Positions 7,567 to 14,630 of a stretch of DNA of 50,996 bases are shown one piece after another. Within the stretch, counting starts at the first letter, position 1; each line of letters starts with the position of its first letter. The translations under genes and the position numbers were made by a program. The stretch is from Clostridia bacterium (GTDB lineage Bacteria > Bacillota > Clostridia > DSM-8532 > SZUA-474): assembly GCA_003251775.1 (NCBI GenBank), contig QKEK01000163.1:1-50996 (forward strand). Reading direction: 5' to 3'. Below the pieces are notes generated by a model that was not told the origin of the DNA, searched no databases, and saw only the letters and a program-made list of their open reading frames with translations.

Positions 7567-7584
7567 TTGTTAATTGCTTAACAA
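7567..7584. promoter_or_regulatory. Rex operator 2
   Basis: A second identical perfect site, including the TTGC centre, 56 bases downstream of operator 1. Its palindrome extends to AGTTTGTTAA-TTGC-TTAACAAACT (7564-7587). Two sites allow cooperative binding, looping or a roadblock. Confidence 0.88.
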
Positions 7585-7650
7585 ACTATGTAGTTCTTAA
7601 AATCACCTGTATTTGCAGGTAGATAAATTATAGTTGGGAGGTCTTTATTT

Positions 7651-8151
7651 ATGGGGTGCAATTGCGGATGTGTCTGCGTTGACGCTAATGCGGAGAAGCT
7701 TAGTGAAGTTATTGAGAAGTATAAGAATACAGAAGGAGCACTTATTCCTGTTTTGCATGAAGCTCAGGAGATATATGGGTATTTACCTTTGTCTGTACAG
7801 AAGGCTGTTGCTGAAGGATTGGACATTTCCTTAGCAGAGGTCTACGGTGTGGTAACATTTTACACACAATTTTCTTTAAATCCCAAGGGAAAATACAAAA
7901 TTCAGGTTTGTTTGGGAACAGCTTGCTATGTTAAGGGTGCTGGAGATATCTATGATAAGCTAAAGGCAGCACTTAATCTAAATGATGGAGATTGTACTGA
8001 AGATGGCTTGTTTTCAGTAGAGGCTTGTAGATGTATTGGTGCATGTGGTTTGGCACCAGTAATAATGGTAAATGATGATGTTTTCGGCAGACTTACTGTT
8101 GATGACATAGACGGTATCATTAAGCAATACAAAGACAAGGAAATTGAATAG
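7651..8151 (+). CDS. hydC: Bifurcating [FeFe]-hydrogenase gamma subunit (NuoE-like)
   Basis: 166 residues, a thioredoxin-like [2Fe-2S] protein of the NuoE family. It has the helical N-terminal part (GALIPVLHEAQEIYGYLPLSVQKAVAEGL), VYGVVTFYTQF, and cluster cysteines in CLGTACYVKGA and CRCIGACGLAPV. The extreme N-terminus MGCNCGCVCV adds extra cysteines not needed for the NuoE fold. ATG 7651 follows GGGAGGT. In HydABC enzymes this subunit relays electrons from NADH. It is the first gene of the Rex-controlled operon. Confidence 0.93.
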   Translation: MGCNCGCVCVDANAEKLSEVIEKYKNTEGALIPVLHEAQEIYGYLPLSVQKAVAEGLDISLAEVYGVVTFYTQFSLNPKGKYKIQVCLGTACYVKGAGDIYDKLKAALNLNDGDCTEDGLFSVEACRCIGACGLAPVIMVNDDVFGRLTVDDIDGIIKQYKDKEIE

Positions 8152-8154
8152 GCT

Positions 8155-8721
8155 ATGAGAGATATATCTTTACATTTAATGGATATCATACAAAATTCTA
8201 TAACAGCAAATTCTAATAGAATAGTCACTACTATAAGTACAGATAATGAAAAAGATTTTTTGTATATATCTATAAAGGACAATGGAAAAGGTATGTCAAA
8301 GGAATTCTTAGAAAATGTTATTGATCCATTTACAACATCACGTACAACTCGTAAGGTTGGACTAGGTATACCTCTTTTTAAGGAGTCTGCCGAAAGAGCA
8401 GAGGGCTTTCTAAGTATTGAGTCAGAGCTAGGTAAGGGAACTCTAGTCTCTGTAAGCTATAAGATAAGCCATATTGACAGACTTCCATTAGGAGATATTG
8501 CACAAACCTTTAGTCAATTAGTAATGGCAAGTCCTGAAATTGAGTTTGAGCTAAAAATGAATAATGGATCAGATAGCATTCAAATAAATACTGTAGAAAT
8601 ACAGGATACTCTAGGAGAAGTACCTATAACAAATTTTGAGGTTATAGAGTGGATAAATAATTATATTACTGAATCAATAAAGTGTATATTTGGAGGTGTA
8701 TTAGATGAAATCCTTAGCTGA
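8155..8721 (+). CDS. GHKL/HATPase_c protein of the hydrogenase operon
   Basis: 188 residues. Histidine-kinase-like ATPase motifs: N-box DIIQNSITANS (N-terminal), G1 DNGKGM, TTSRTTRKVGLGIPLFKESAERAEG (G2-like), and GKGTLVSVSY. There is no phosphoacceptor histidine domain and no receiver, so it is not a complete sensor kinase. It begins 3 bases after the hydC stop and overlaps the next gene by 17 bases. Such ATPases recur in clostridial hydrogenase operons with unknown function; a protein-kinase or assembly role is possible. Confidence 0.85.
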   Translation: MRDISLHLMDIIQNSITANSNRIVTTISTDNEKDFLYISIKDNGKGMSKEFLENVIDPFTTSRTTRKVGLGIPLFKESAERAEGFLSIESELGKGTLVSVSYKISHIDRLPLGDIAQTFSQLVMASPEIEFELKMNNGSDSIQINTVEIQDTLGEVPITNFEVIEWINNYITESIKCIFGGVLDEILS

Positions 8722-9073
8722 ACTCGCAGCAATAAGAGAAAAGGCATTGAAAGAAATTAGTCTACGTCAGAGTAATGATGGATATAAAATTATTGTAGGT
8801 ATGGCTACTTGTGGTATAGCTGCTGGAGCAAGACCTGTAATGAATTCTTTTGTAGAAGAGCTTAAAAAAAGAAATCTGACAAATGCAACTGTATCTATGA
8901 CTGGTTGTGTAGGCGTATGCAGATTAGAGCCTATGGTTGAGGTTATTGCTCCAGATGGAGAAAAAACGACATATGTTAAGATGTCACCAGAAATGGTAGA
9001 AAAAATCGTAGTTGAACATATAGTTAATGGTAAACCAGTTAAAGAATATACAATTGGAAACGCAGATAACTAG
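8705..9073 (+). CDS. Small thioredoxin-like [2Fe-2S] protein
   Basis: 122 residues. The core IIVGMATCGIAAGARPVMNSF...VSMTGCVGVCRLEPMVEV matches stand-alone (2Fe-2S) ferredoxin-like subunits between HydC and HydB. Only three of the usual four positions appear as Cys in this block (ATC, then GC-x3-C), so the ligand set is atypical or completed elsewhere. ATG 8705 has GGAGGT 6 bases upstream inside the preceding gene. Confidence 0.85.
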   Translation: MKSLAELAAIREKALKEISLRQSNDGYKIIVGMATCGIAAGARPVMNSFVEELKKRNLTNATVSMTGCVGVCRLEPMVEVIAPDGEKTTYVKMSPEMVEKIVVEHIVNGKPVKEYTIGNADN

Positions 9074-9097
9074 TATTTGTAGATTGGAGGGGTTGAA

Positions 9098-10894
9098 ATG
9101 CAGATATACAGATCTCATATCTTAGTTTGTGGTGGTACTGGTTGTACTGCTTCAAAATCACTTGAGATTATAAGTGAGTTAGAGTCACACATAAATGCAA
9201 ATAGCTTACAAAACGAAGTTAAGGTTGTTAAAACAGGCTGTTTCGGACTTTGTGAAAAGGGTCCAATATTGGTTATTTATCCAGAGGGAGCAACATACGT
9301 AACAGTTGCACCTTCTGACGTAAAGGAGATTGTTGAGGAGCATCTTGTAAAAGGAAGAATAGTAAAGAGATTGTTACCAAAGGATGCTAAATTAGCAGAG
9401 GTTGTCACATCACTTGATAAGGTAGACTTCTTTGCAAGGCAGATGAGAATAGCACTTAGAAACTGTGGTGTTATTAATCCAGAGGTTATAGATGAATATA
9501 TAGCTTGTGATGGATATAAGGCTCTTGGTAAGGTGCTTACTGAAATGAAGCCTGCCGATGTTATAGCTGAGATAAAGAAGTCAGGTCTACGTGGACGTGG
9601 GGGCGGTGGTTTCCCAACTGGTGTTAAGTGGGAATTAGCTTCTAAGCCAGTAGCTGACCAAAAATATGTTTGCTGTAATGCTGACGAAGGAGACCCAGGT
9701 GCTTTTATGGACAGAAGTGTACTTGAAGGAGATCCACACTCTGTTATAGAAGCAATGGCAATTGCTGGTTATGCAATAGGTGCTAGTCAAGGATATATTT
9801 ATATAAGAGCTGAATACCCAATAGCAGTTGAAAGATTACAGATAGCAATTAAACAAGCAAAAGAATACGGTTTACTTGGCAAGAACATATTTGATTCAGA
9901 TTTCTCTTTTGACCTTGAGTTAAGACTTGGTGCTGGTGCATTTGTATGTGGTGAAGAAACTGCTCTTATGACTTCAATTGAAGGAAAAAGAGGAGAACCA
10001 AGACCAAGACCACCATTCCCTGCAAATGAAGGACTTTGGAGAAAGCCTACTGTACTTAACAACGTTGAAACCTATGCTAATATACCATCTATCATTAATA
10101 ATGGTGCGGACTGGTTTGCTAGTATTGGAACAGAAAAGAGTAAGGGCACCAAGGTATTTGCAATAGGTGGTAAAATAAATAACACTGGACTAGTAGAAAT
10201 ACCAATGGGTACAACCTTAAGAGAGGTTGTTTATGATATAGGTGGTGGTATACCTAACGGTAAGAAATTCAAGGCGGCTCAAACTGGTGGACCATCTGGT
10301 GGTTGTATACCAGCTCAGCTTATAGATACACCTATTGACTATGATACATTAATCCAGTTAGGCTCAATGATGGGATCAGGTGGTCTTATCGTAATGGATG
10401 AAGACAACTGTATGGTGGATATTGCAAAATTCTTCTTAGAGTTTACAGTAGATGAGTCATGTGGAAAATGTCCTCCTTGTAGAATTGGTACTAAGAGAAT
10501 GTACGAAATTCTTGAAAGGATTACTGAGGGTAAGGGTGAAGAGAGCGACATAGAAAAGCTTGAGATTTTAGCAAAGAATATCAAGGCATCTGCACTATGT
10601 GGTTTGGGTCAAACAGCACCTAATCCTATATTAAGTACATTAAAATACTTTAGGGATGAGTATGATGCACACATTAAGGACAAAAAATGTCCTGCTGGGG
10701 TATGTAAATCATTATTAAAGTTTGTTATAGATGCAGATAAGTGTAAGGGATGTAGCTTGTGTCAAAGAAAGTGTCCTACAAACGCTATTTCAGGTGAAAT
10801 TAAAAAGCCATATGTTATTGATCAGGACAAATGTATTAAATGTGGTGCTTGTATGGATGCTTGTAAATTCAAGGCTATAGAGAAAAAAGCTTAA
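9098..10894 (+). CDS. hydB: Bifurcating [FeFe]-hydrogenase beta subunit (NuoF-like, NADH/FMN)
   Basis: 598 residues. Domains in order: an N-terminal thioredoxin-like [2Fe-2S] domain (CGGTGCTASKS, CFGLCEKGP); a NuoF core with the FMN/NADH site (GLRGRGGGGFPTGVKW, CNADEGDPGAFMDR, GAGAFVCGEETALMTSIEG); an SLBB-like region; an NADH-type [4Fe-4S] site (ESCGKCPPCRIGT...CGLGQ); and a C-terminal 2x[4Fe-4S] ferredoxin (CKGCSLCQRKCP, CIKCGACMDACK). It oxidises NADH at FMN and is the bifurcating subunit of HydABC (EC 1.12.1.4). ATG 9098 follows GGAGGGG. Confidence 0.95.
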   Translation: MQIYRSHILVCGGTGCTASKSLEIISELESHINANSLQNEVKVVKTGCFGLCEKGPILVIYPEGATYVTVAPSDVKEIVEEHLVKGRIVKRLLPKDAKLAEVVTSLDKVDFFARQMRIALRNCGVINPEVIDEYIACDGYKALGKVLTEMKPADVIAEIKKSGLRGRGGGGFPTGVKWELASKPVADQKYVCCNADEGDPGAFMDRSVLEGDPHSVIEAMAIAGYAIGASQGYIYIRAEYPIAVERLQIAIKQAKEYGLLGKNIFDSDFSFDLELRLGAGAFVCGEETALMTSIEGKRGEPRPRPPFPANEGLWRKPTVLNNVETYANIPSIINNGADWFASIGTEKSKGTKVFAIGGKINNTGLVEIPMGTTLREVVYDIGGGIPNGKKFKAAQTGGPSGGCIPAQLIDTPIDYDTLIQLGSMMGSGGLIVMDEDNCMVDIAKFFLEFTVDESCGKCPPCRIGTKRMYEILERITEGKGEESDIEKLEILAKNIKASALCGLGQTAPNPILSTLKYFRDEYDAHIKDKKCPAGVCKSLLKFVIDADKCKGCSLCQRKCPTNAISGEIKKPYVIDQDKCIKCGACMDACKFKAIEKKA

Positions 10895-10911
10895 GGAAGG
10901 AGTGGAGTATA

Positions 10912-12678
10912 ATGGCTGAAATGGTTACTTTAACGATAGATGGTATAGAAGTGAAGGCTCCAGTTGGTTCTACAGTATTAGATGCTGCAAAATCAGCGGG
11001 TATAAAAATACCTACACTATGTTTTCTTAAAGAAATTAATGAGATTGGTGCTTGTAGAATGTGTGTTGTTGATACTGGTGCTAGGAGTCTACAAGCAGCT
11101 TGTGTATACCCTGTTTCAGAGGGGTTAAAGGTGGTAACAAATTCTCCAGCAGTAAGAGAAGCACGTAAAGTTACCTTGGAGTTAATACTATCAAACCATG
11201 AAAGAAAGTGTCTTTCATGTGTGAGAAGTAATAATTGTGAATTGCAACAGCTAGCTAAGGACTTAAATATTGAAGATATAAGATTTGATGGTGAAACCTA
11301 TGATTTCTGTGTAGATGATGCGTCACCTTCAATTGTAAGAGACCCCAATAAATGCGTTCTTTGCAGACGTTGCGTAAGTATGTGTAAAAACATTCAAGGT
11401 GTAGCAGCTATTGAGACTATGGAAAGAGGCTTCAAGACTATTGTTTCTTCTCCGTTTAATATGTCACTAAATGATGTTCCTTGCGTAAATTGTGGTCAAT
11501 GTATTACTGTTTGCCCAGTTGGAGCACTAAAGGAAAAGGATGACACTCAGAAGGTTTGGGATGCTATTGCAAATAAGGAGCTACATGTAGTAGTACAGAC
11601 AGCACCTGCTGTAAGAGTAGCTATAGCTGAAGAATTTGGAAATCCTGTAGGCTCAAGAGCAACAGGAAAGATGGTAACAGCATTAAGAAAGCTTGGCTTT
11701 GATAAGGTTTTTGATACAGATACAGCTGCTGACTTAACCATTATGGAAGAGGGTACAGAGCTTCTAGGAAGAATTCAGAACGGCGGTAAGCTACCTGTAA
11801 TTACCTCATGTAGCCCTGGCTGGATTAAGTACTGTGAGCATAACTACCCAGAATTCTTAGAAAATTTATCTAGCTGTAAATCACCACAGAATATGTTTGG
11901 TGCAGTGCTAAAATCCTATTATGCAGATAAGATGGAAATTGACCCAAAGAAGATGTTTGTAGTATCTGTTATGCCATGTACAGCAAAGAAATTTGAGGTT
12001 CAAAGACCTGAATTAGGTACTGATTGTTATTCTGATGTTGATGTTTCTATTACTACCAGAGAGCTTGCAAGAATGATAAAGGAAGCTGGGATAGACTTTA
12101 ACAACTTAGAGGAAACACATTTTGATGATCCAATGGGTGATGCAACAGGAGCCGCAGTTATCTTCGGTGCAACAGGCGGTGTTATGGAAGCAGCACTTAG
12201 AACAGTTGCCGATATTCTTGATAATACTGACCATGCAGAGATTGAATATAAAGCAGTCAGAGGCGTTGAGGGAATTAAAGAGGCTGAGGTAGAAATGGGT
12301 GGCATGAAGGTTAAGGCTGCGGTTGCTCATGGTCTTGGAAATGCTAAGAAGCTGTTGGATAAGATTAAGGCAGGAGAAGCTGAGTATCATTTTGTAGAAA
12401 TCATGGCTTGTCCAGGTGGCTGTGTAAATGGTGGCGGTCAGCCAATACAGCCTGCAACAGTTAGAAATGAAGTTGATTTAAGAGCTGAGAGAGCAAAGGC
12501 TATTTATGTTGAGGATGAATCCTTACCAATAAGAAAGTCTCATAAAAATGAGAAGATGATGAAGCTTTACGAAGAATACTTTGAAAAGCCTGGCAGTCAC
12601 AAGGCTCATAAGTATCTTCATACTCACTATGTAGCAAGAGAAAACTATCCAGATGACTGTTCAGAAGGATGTTGCTAA
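10912..12678 (+). CDS. hydA: Bifurcating [FeFe]-hydrogenase catalytic alpha subunit
   Basis: 588 residues. N-terminal [2Fe-2S] domain (C37, C48, C51, C64), a His-Cys3 [4Fe-4S] site (HERKCLSCVRSNNC), two [4Fe-4S] clusters (CVLCRRCVSMC, CVNCGQCITVCP), then the H-cluster domain: L1 TSCSPGW (298-304), L2 MPCTAKKFE, L3 EIMACPGGCVNGGGQP, and a C-terminal small-subunit-like region (RAKAIYVEDESLPIRKSHKN...HTHY). It makes H2 from NADH plus reduced ferredoxin with HydB and HydC. L1 has Ser301 where the best-studied monomeric enzymes have a second Cys. ATG 10912 follows an AAGGAG box. Confidence 0.95.
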   Translation: MAEMVTLTIDGIEVKAPVGSTVLDAAKSAGIKIPTLCFLKEINEIGACRMCVVDTGARSLQAACVYPVSEGLKVVTNSPAVREARKVTLELILSNHERKCLSCVRSNNCELQQLAKDLNIEDIRFDGETYDFCVDDASPSIVRDPNKCVLCRRCVSMCKNIQGVAAIETMERGFKTIVSSPFNMSLNDVPCVNCGQCITVCPVGALKEKDDTQKVWDAIANKELHVVVQTAPAVRVAIAEEFGNPVGSRATGKMVTALRKLGFDKVFDTDTAADLTIMEEGTELLGRIQNGGKLPVITSCSPGWIKYCEHNYPEFLENLSSCKSPQNMFGAVLKSYYADKMEIDPKKMFVVSVMPCTAKKFEVQRPELGTDCYSDVDVSITTRELARMIKEAGIDFNNLEETHFDDPMGDATGAAVIFGATGGVMEAALRTVADILDNTDHAEIEYKAVRGVEGIKEAEVEMGGMKVKAAVAHGLGNAKKLLDKIKAGEAEYHFVEIMACPGGCVNGGGQPIQPATVRNEVDLRAERAKAIYVEDESLPIRKSHKNEKMMKLYEEYFEKPGSHKAHKYLHTHYVARENYPDDCSEGCC

Positions 12679-12736
12679 GAGTTATATTACAATATAATTA
12701 TTAAAAATTGGAGTGAGTTTTATGTCTCCTCCTATA

Positions 12737-12951
12737 GGGACATTTTGTGAACCGTGGTAAGTTTGGTGAGGCAGACAGCAGATTAAGCTGTCTGCCTTTT
12801 CCGGTTTTCGGCTATTTTCTCGGCTTCTTCGGCGAAGGCTCAAATGACGCCGATGTCACGGTAGTGAATCTTTTATTTTGGATTTTTTAACTTTCAATTT
12901 GTACTATTTTTGTCTTTGCTTTAGGAACCAATATGTTCACATGTTGGGGAC
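12737..12951. repeat. Possible small MITE or IS remnant with imperfect inverted ends
   Basis: GGGACATTTTGTGAAC (12737-12752) and GTTCACATGTTGGGGAC (12935-12951) are imperfect inverted ends sharing TGTGAAC at the inner edge. The DNA between them (about 12797-12870) is more GC-rich than its surroundings. There is no transposase and no clear target duplication, so the assignment is weak. Confidence 0.3.
12770..12800 (+). terminator. Rho-independent terminator of the hydrogenase operon
   Basis: GGCAGACAGC (12770-12779), 7-base loop, GCTGTCTGCC (12787-12796), then TTTT. The 10-bp stem is perfect; it is the first strong terminator after hydA. Confidence 0.88.
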
Positions 12952-13278
12952 ACGTTTAGAGTATAGCTCTGATTCTTTATCTTTTTGTACAAGTATAATC
13001 TTAAGCTCTTTATTTTCTTCCTCCAACTCATATATTCTTTGATTAGCTTTATTTATTTCTGTATACAAATTATCTATTTTATTATTTAAAGATTTAACAG
13101 TAGCTTCAAAAGCTCTACGTTGCTCAATAATAAATTCATTTAAGAACTTGTTCTGATTTTGCACCAAATGAAAAAATGGGGAAACTAAAATAAGAAAATA
13201 GGTATACAAATTTAAATATAAATGGTATACTGAAGTTGATAGCAAAATTATGAAGAGTGGATTACTTTTGTTTTCCAC
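12937..13278 (-). CDS. Coiled-coil hypothetical protein, probably a remnant
   Basis: Up to 113 residues from a GTG at 13278. The last ~70 residues (NEFIIEQRRAFEATVKSLNNKIDNLYTEINKANQRIYELEEENKEL...) form a convincing coiled coil like the tails of phage or plasmid regulators. The first ~40 residues are hydrophobic and may be untranslated. No ribosome binding site was found, and a terminator hairpin (13253-13288) overlaps the 5' end. It is best read as the 3' fragment of a decayed accessory gene; the function is unknown. Confidence 0.35.
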   Translation of the reverse strand: MENKSNPLFIILLSTSVYHLYLNLYTYFLILVSPFFHLVQNQNKFLNEFIIEQRRAFEATVKSLNNKIDNLYTEINKANQRIYELEEENKELKIILVQKDKESELYSKRVPNM

Positions 13279-13288
13279 TCTTTTGTTT
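13253..13288 (+). terminator. Hairpin terminator upstream of infC
   Basis: AAGAGTGGA (13253-13261) pairs with TCCACTCTT (13274-13282), followed by TTGTTTT. It has a 9-bp perfect stem. It isolates infC from upstream transcription. Confidence 0.65.
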
Positions 13289-13326
13289 TAAGAATAACAA
13301 AATTCTTACGTAAAATTTGTAGATAT

Positions 13327-13370
13327 ACATGGTAACGTGAGAAACGCAAGATTCTCATGATTAAACATGT
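13327..13370 (+). promoter_or_regulatory. Structured leader hairpin of infC
   Basis: Inner stem CGTGAGAA (13336-13343) with TTCTCATG (13352-13359, one G-U pair), closed by outer ACATG/CATGT (13327-13331 and 13366-13370). It lies about 70 bases before the infC start. No function is demonstrated. Confidence 0.4.
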
Positions 13371-13441
13371 GATATAAAATATGTGTGTAATTAAAGAATA
13401 TAATAAAAATTTGAATAATAAATTAACAGGAGGTGTTTTTT

Positions 13442-13954
13442 ATTAAGAAAAATGAACTACCAATAAATGATGAGATAAGAGATAGGGAAGTTCGAGTTAT
13501 AGATAGTGAGGGAGAGATGTTAGGAATTATGTCCTCTAAAGAAGCTCAGAAATTAGCTGGTATAAAAAATCTCGATCTTGTAAAAATAGTACCTAACGGA
13601 GTACCCCCAGTGTGCAAAATTATGGATTACGGCAAGTGTATGTTTGAGATGGCAAAAAAACAGAAAGAGGTTAGGAAGAAACAAAAGGTTGTCTCTCTTA
13701 AGGAAGTCAGGGTATCTGCTAAAATTGAGGATCATGATTTTGAGTTCAAGGTAAAAAGTGCACAAAAATTTTTACAAAGCGGAGATAAGGTAAAGGTAAG
13801 CATAAGGTTTAAAGGCAGAGAGATGAGATATACTATAGCAGGTAAAGAGGTACTAGATAAGTTTGCACAGGCAGTAAATGAGTTGGCTCAAGTTGAAAAG
13901 CCTGCGAAGCTAGAAGGTAAAAACATGATGATGATATTAAGCCCCAAAAAGTAA
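13442..13954 (+). CDS. infC: Translation initiation factor IF-3 (ATT start)
   Basis: 170 residues. IF-3N: KKNELPINDEIRDREVRVIDSEGEMLGI...NLDLVKIVPNGVPPVCKIMDYGK. IF-3C: RKKQKVVSLKEVRVSAKIEDHDFEFKVKSAQKFLQSGDKVKVSIRFKGREM...LEGKNMMMILSPKK. The start is the rare ATT at 13442, 8 bases after AGGAGG (13428-13433); a GTG at 13433 overlaps that box and is rejected. AUU starts in infC are known to allow self-control by IF-3. Unusually, rpmI and rplT do not follow, and conserved positions vary (NGVPPVCKIMDYGKCMFEM), so this may be a second, divergent IF-3. Confidence 0.9.
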   Translation: MKKNELPINDEIRDREVRVIDSEGEMLGIMSSKEAQKLAGIKNLDLVKIVPNGVPPVCKIMDYGKCMFEMAKKQKEVRKKQKVVSLKEVRVSAKIEDHDFEFKVKSAQKFLQSGDKVKVSIRFKGREMRYTIAGKEVLDKFAQAVNELAQVEKPAKLEGKNMMMILSPKK

Positions 13955-14223
13955 GAATAGTCAAGTTAAAAATGATATATAATATTATGTAGTAAGATAC
14001 TTAACTAACCTTTTGGAATTTAATATTTTAAAATAGAGATATGATGATTAAATAAAAAAATACAAATAAATACAATATATTGCTAAATCACAAATCAGTT
14101 TTATTAAGCTGGTTAGTCATTATATAAAAAACTGGATAAACTATTTCTCAAGAACTCTCTTAAATTTGTTGGAGTTTGAGGTTAGGAATTAAGTAATCCA
14201 AATAAATTAAGGGAGGTGTAAAT

Positions 14224-14409
14224 ATGGCTGATAAGGTGATTAGTTGCAGGGATTGCAACACTGAATTCATTTTCAATGAAAGCGAACAGGCTTTTTATAA
14301 AGAAAAGGGATTTGAAAACGAGCCTCAAAGATGTCCTGACTGCAGAAGAGCAAGAAAGCAGCAAAGGAACAATAATAGAGGCGGCGGATACGGAGGCAAT
14401 AGATGGTAA
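14224..14409 (+). CDS. Small zinc-ribbon protein
   Basis: 61 residues: ISCRDCNTEFIFNESEQAFYKEKGFENEPQRCPDCRRARKQQR followed by a Gly/Asn/Arg-rich tail (NNNRGGGYGGNRW). Two CxxC pairs 28 residues apart define a probable zinc-ribbon domain; the basic Gly-rich tail suggests nucleic-acid binding. AGGGAGGT lies upstream of ATG 14224. It is monocistronic, with its own terminator and a 270-base AT-rich gap before it. Confidence 0.85.
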   Translation: MADKVISCRDCNTEFIFNESEQAFYKEKGFENEPQRCPDCRRARKQQRNNNRGGGYGGNRW

Positions 14410-14411
14410 AA

Positions 14412-14438
14412 AGAGAGAGCGAAAGCTCTCTTTTTTTT
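14412..14438 (+). terminator. Terminator of the zinc-ribbon gene
   Basis: AGAGAGC, GAAA tetraloop, GCTCTCT, then a run of seven or more T. The hairpin starts within 5 bases of the stop codon. Confidence 0.92.
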
Positions 14439-14549
14439 ACCATAAATGTGTAATTGCTTGACTGTGAAGTTTAGTGCTGGGGTTTGGTAGCAGAAACTAA
14501 TAGAAATTAAAATAAAGGGGAAGGGAAGTTGCGTGATACACCTTCAAAT

Positions 14550-14578
14550 GTATAAATATTCTTATGTGTGTAATACTA
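14550..14578 (+). promoter_or_regulatory. Candidate forespore (SigG-like) promoter of the ger operon
   Basis: GTATA (14550-14554), 17 bases, AATACTA (14572-14578). This resembles the SigG consensus gHATR-18-CATHMTA with one mismatch in the -10. It lies 53 bases before the ATG of a germination receptor operon, a class usually transcribed in the forespore. Confidence 0.4.
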
Positions 14579-14630
14579 GGTAGAGTATATTGTGTTGTCG
14601 TATAGATAATATTTGGTTGTGGGTGGTATC

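Noticed and set aside
12722-12760. 12-codon ORF MSPPIGTFCEPW with a GGAG box, just before the hydrogenase terminator, as a possible leader peptide
   Set aside because: It lies 3' of hydA with no gene after the terminator to be attenuated, and it overlaps the proposed element end; too short to support.
12747-12890. GTG-initiated frame of about 47 codons running through the hydrogenase terminator
   Set aside because: Its reading crosses a perfect terminator hairpin, it has no ribosome binding site and its composition does not look coding.
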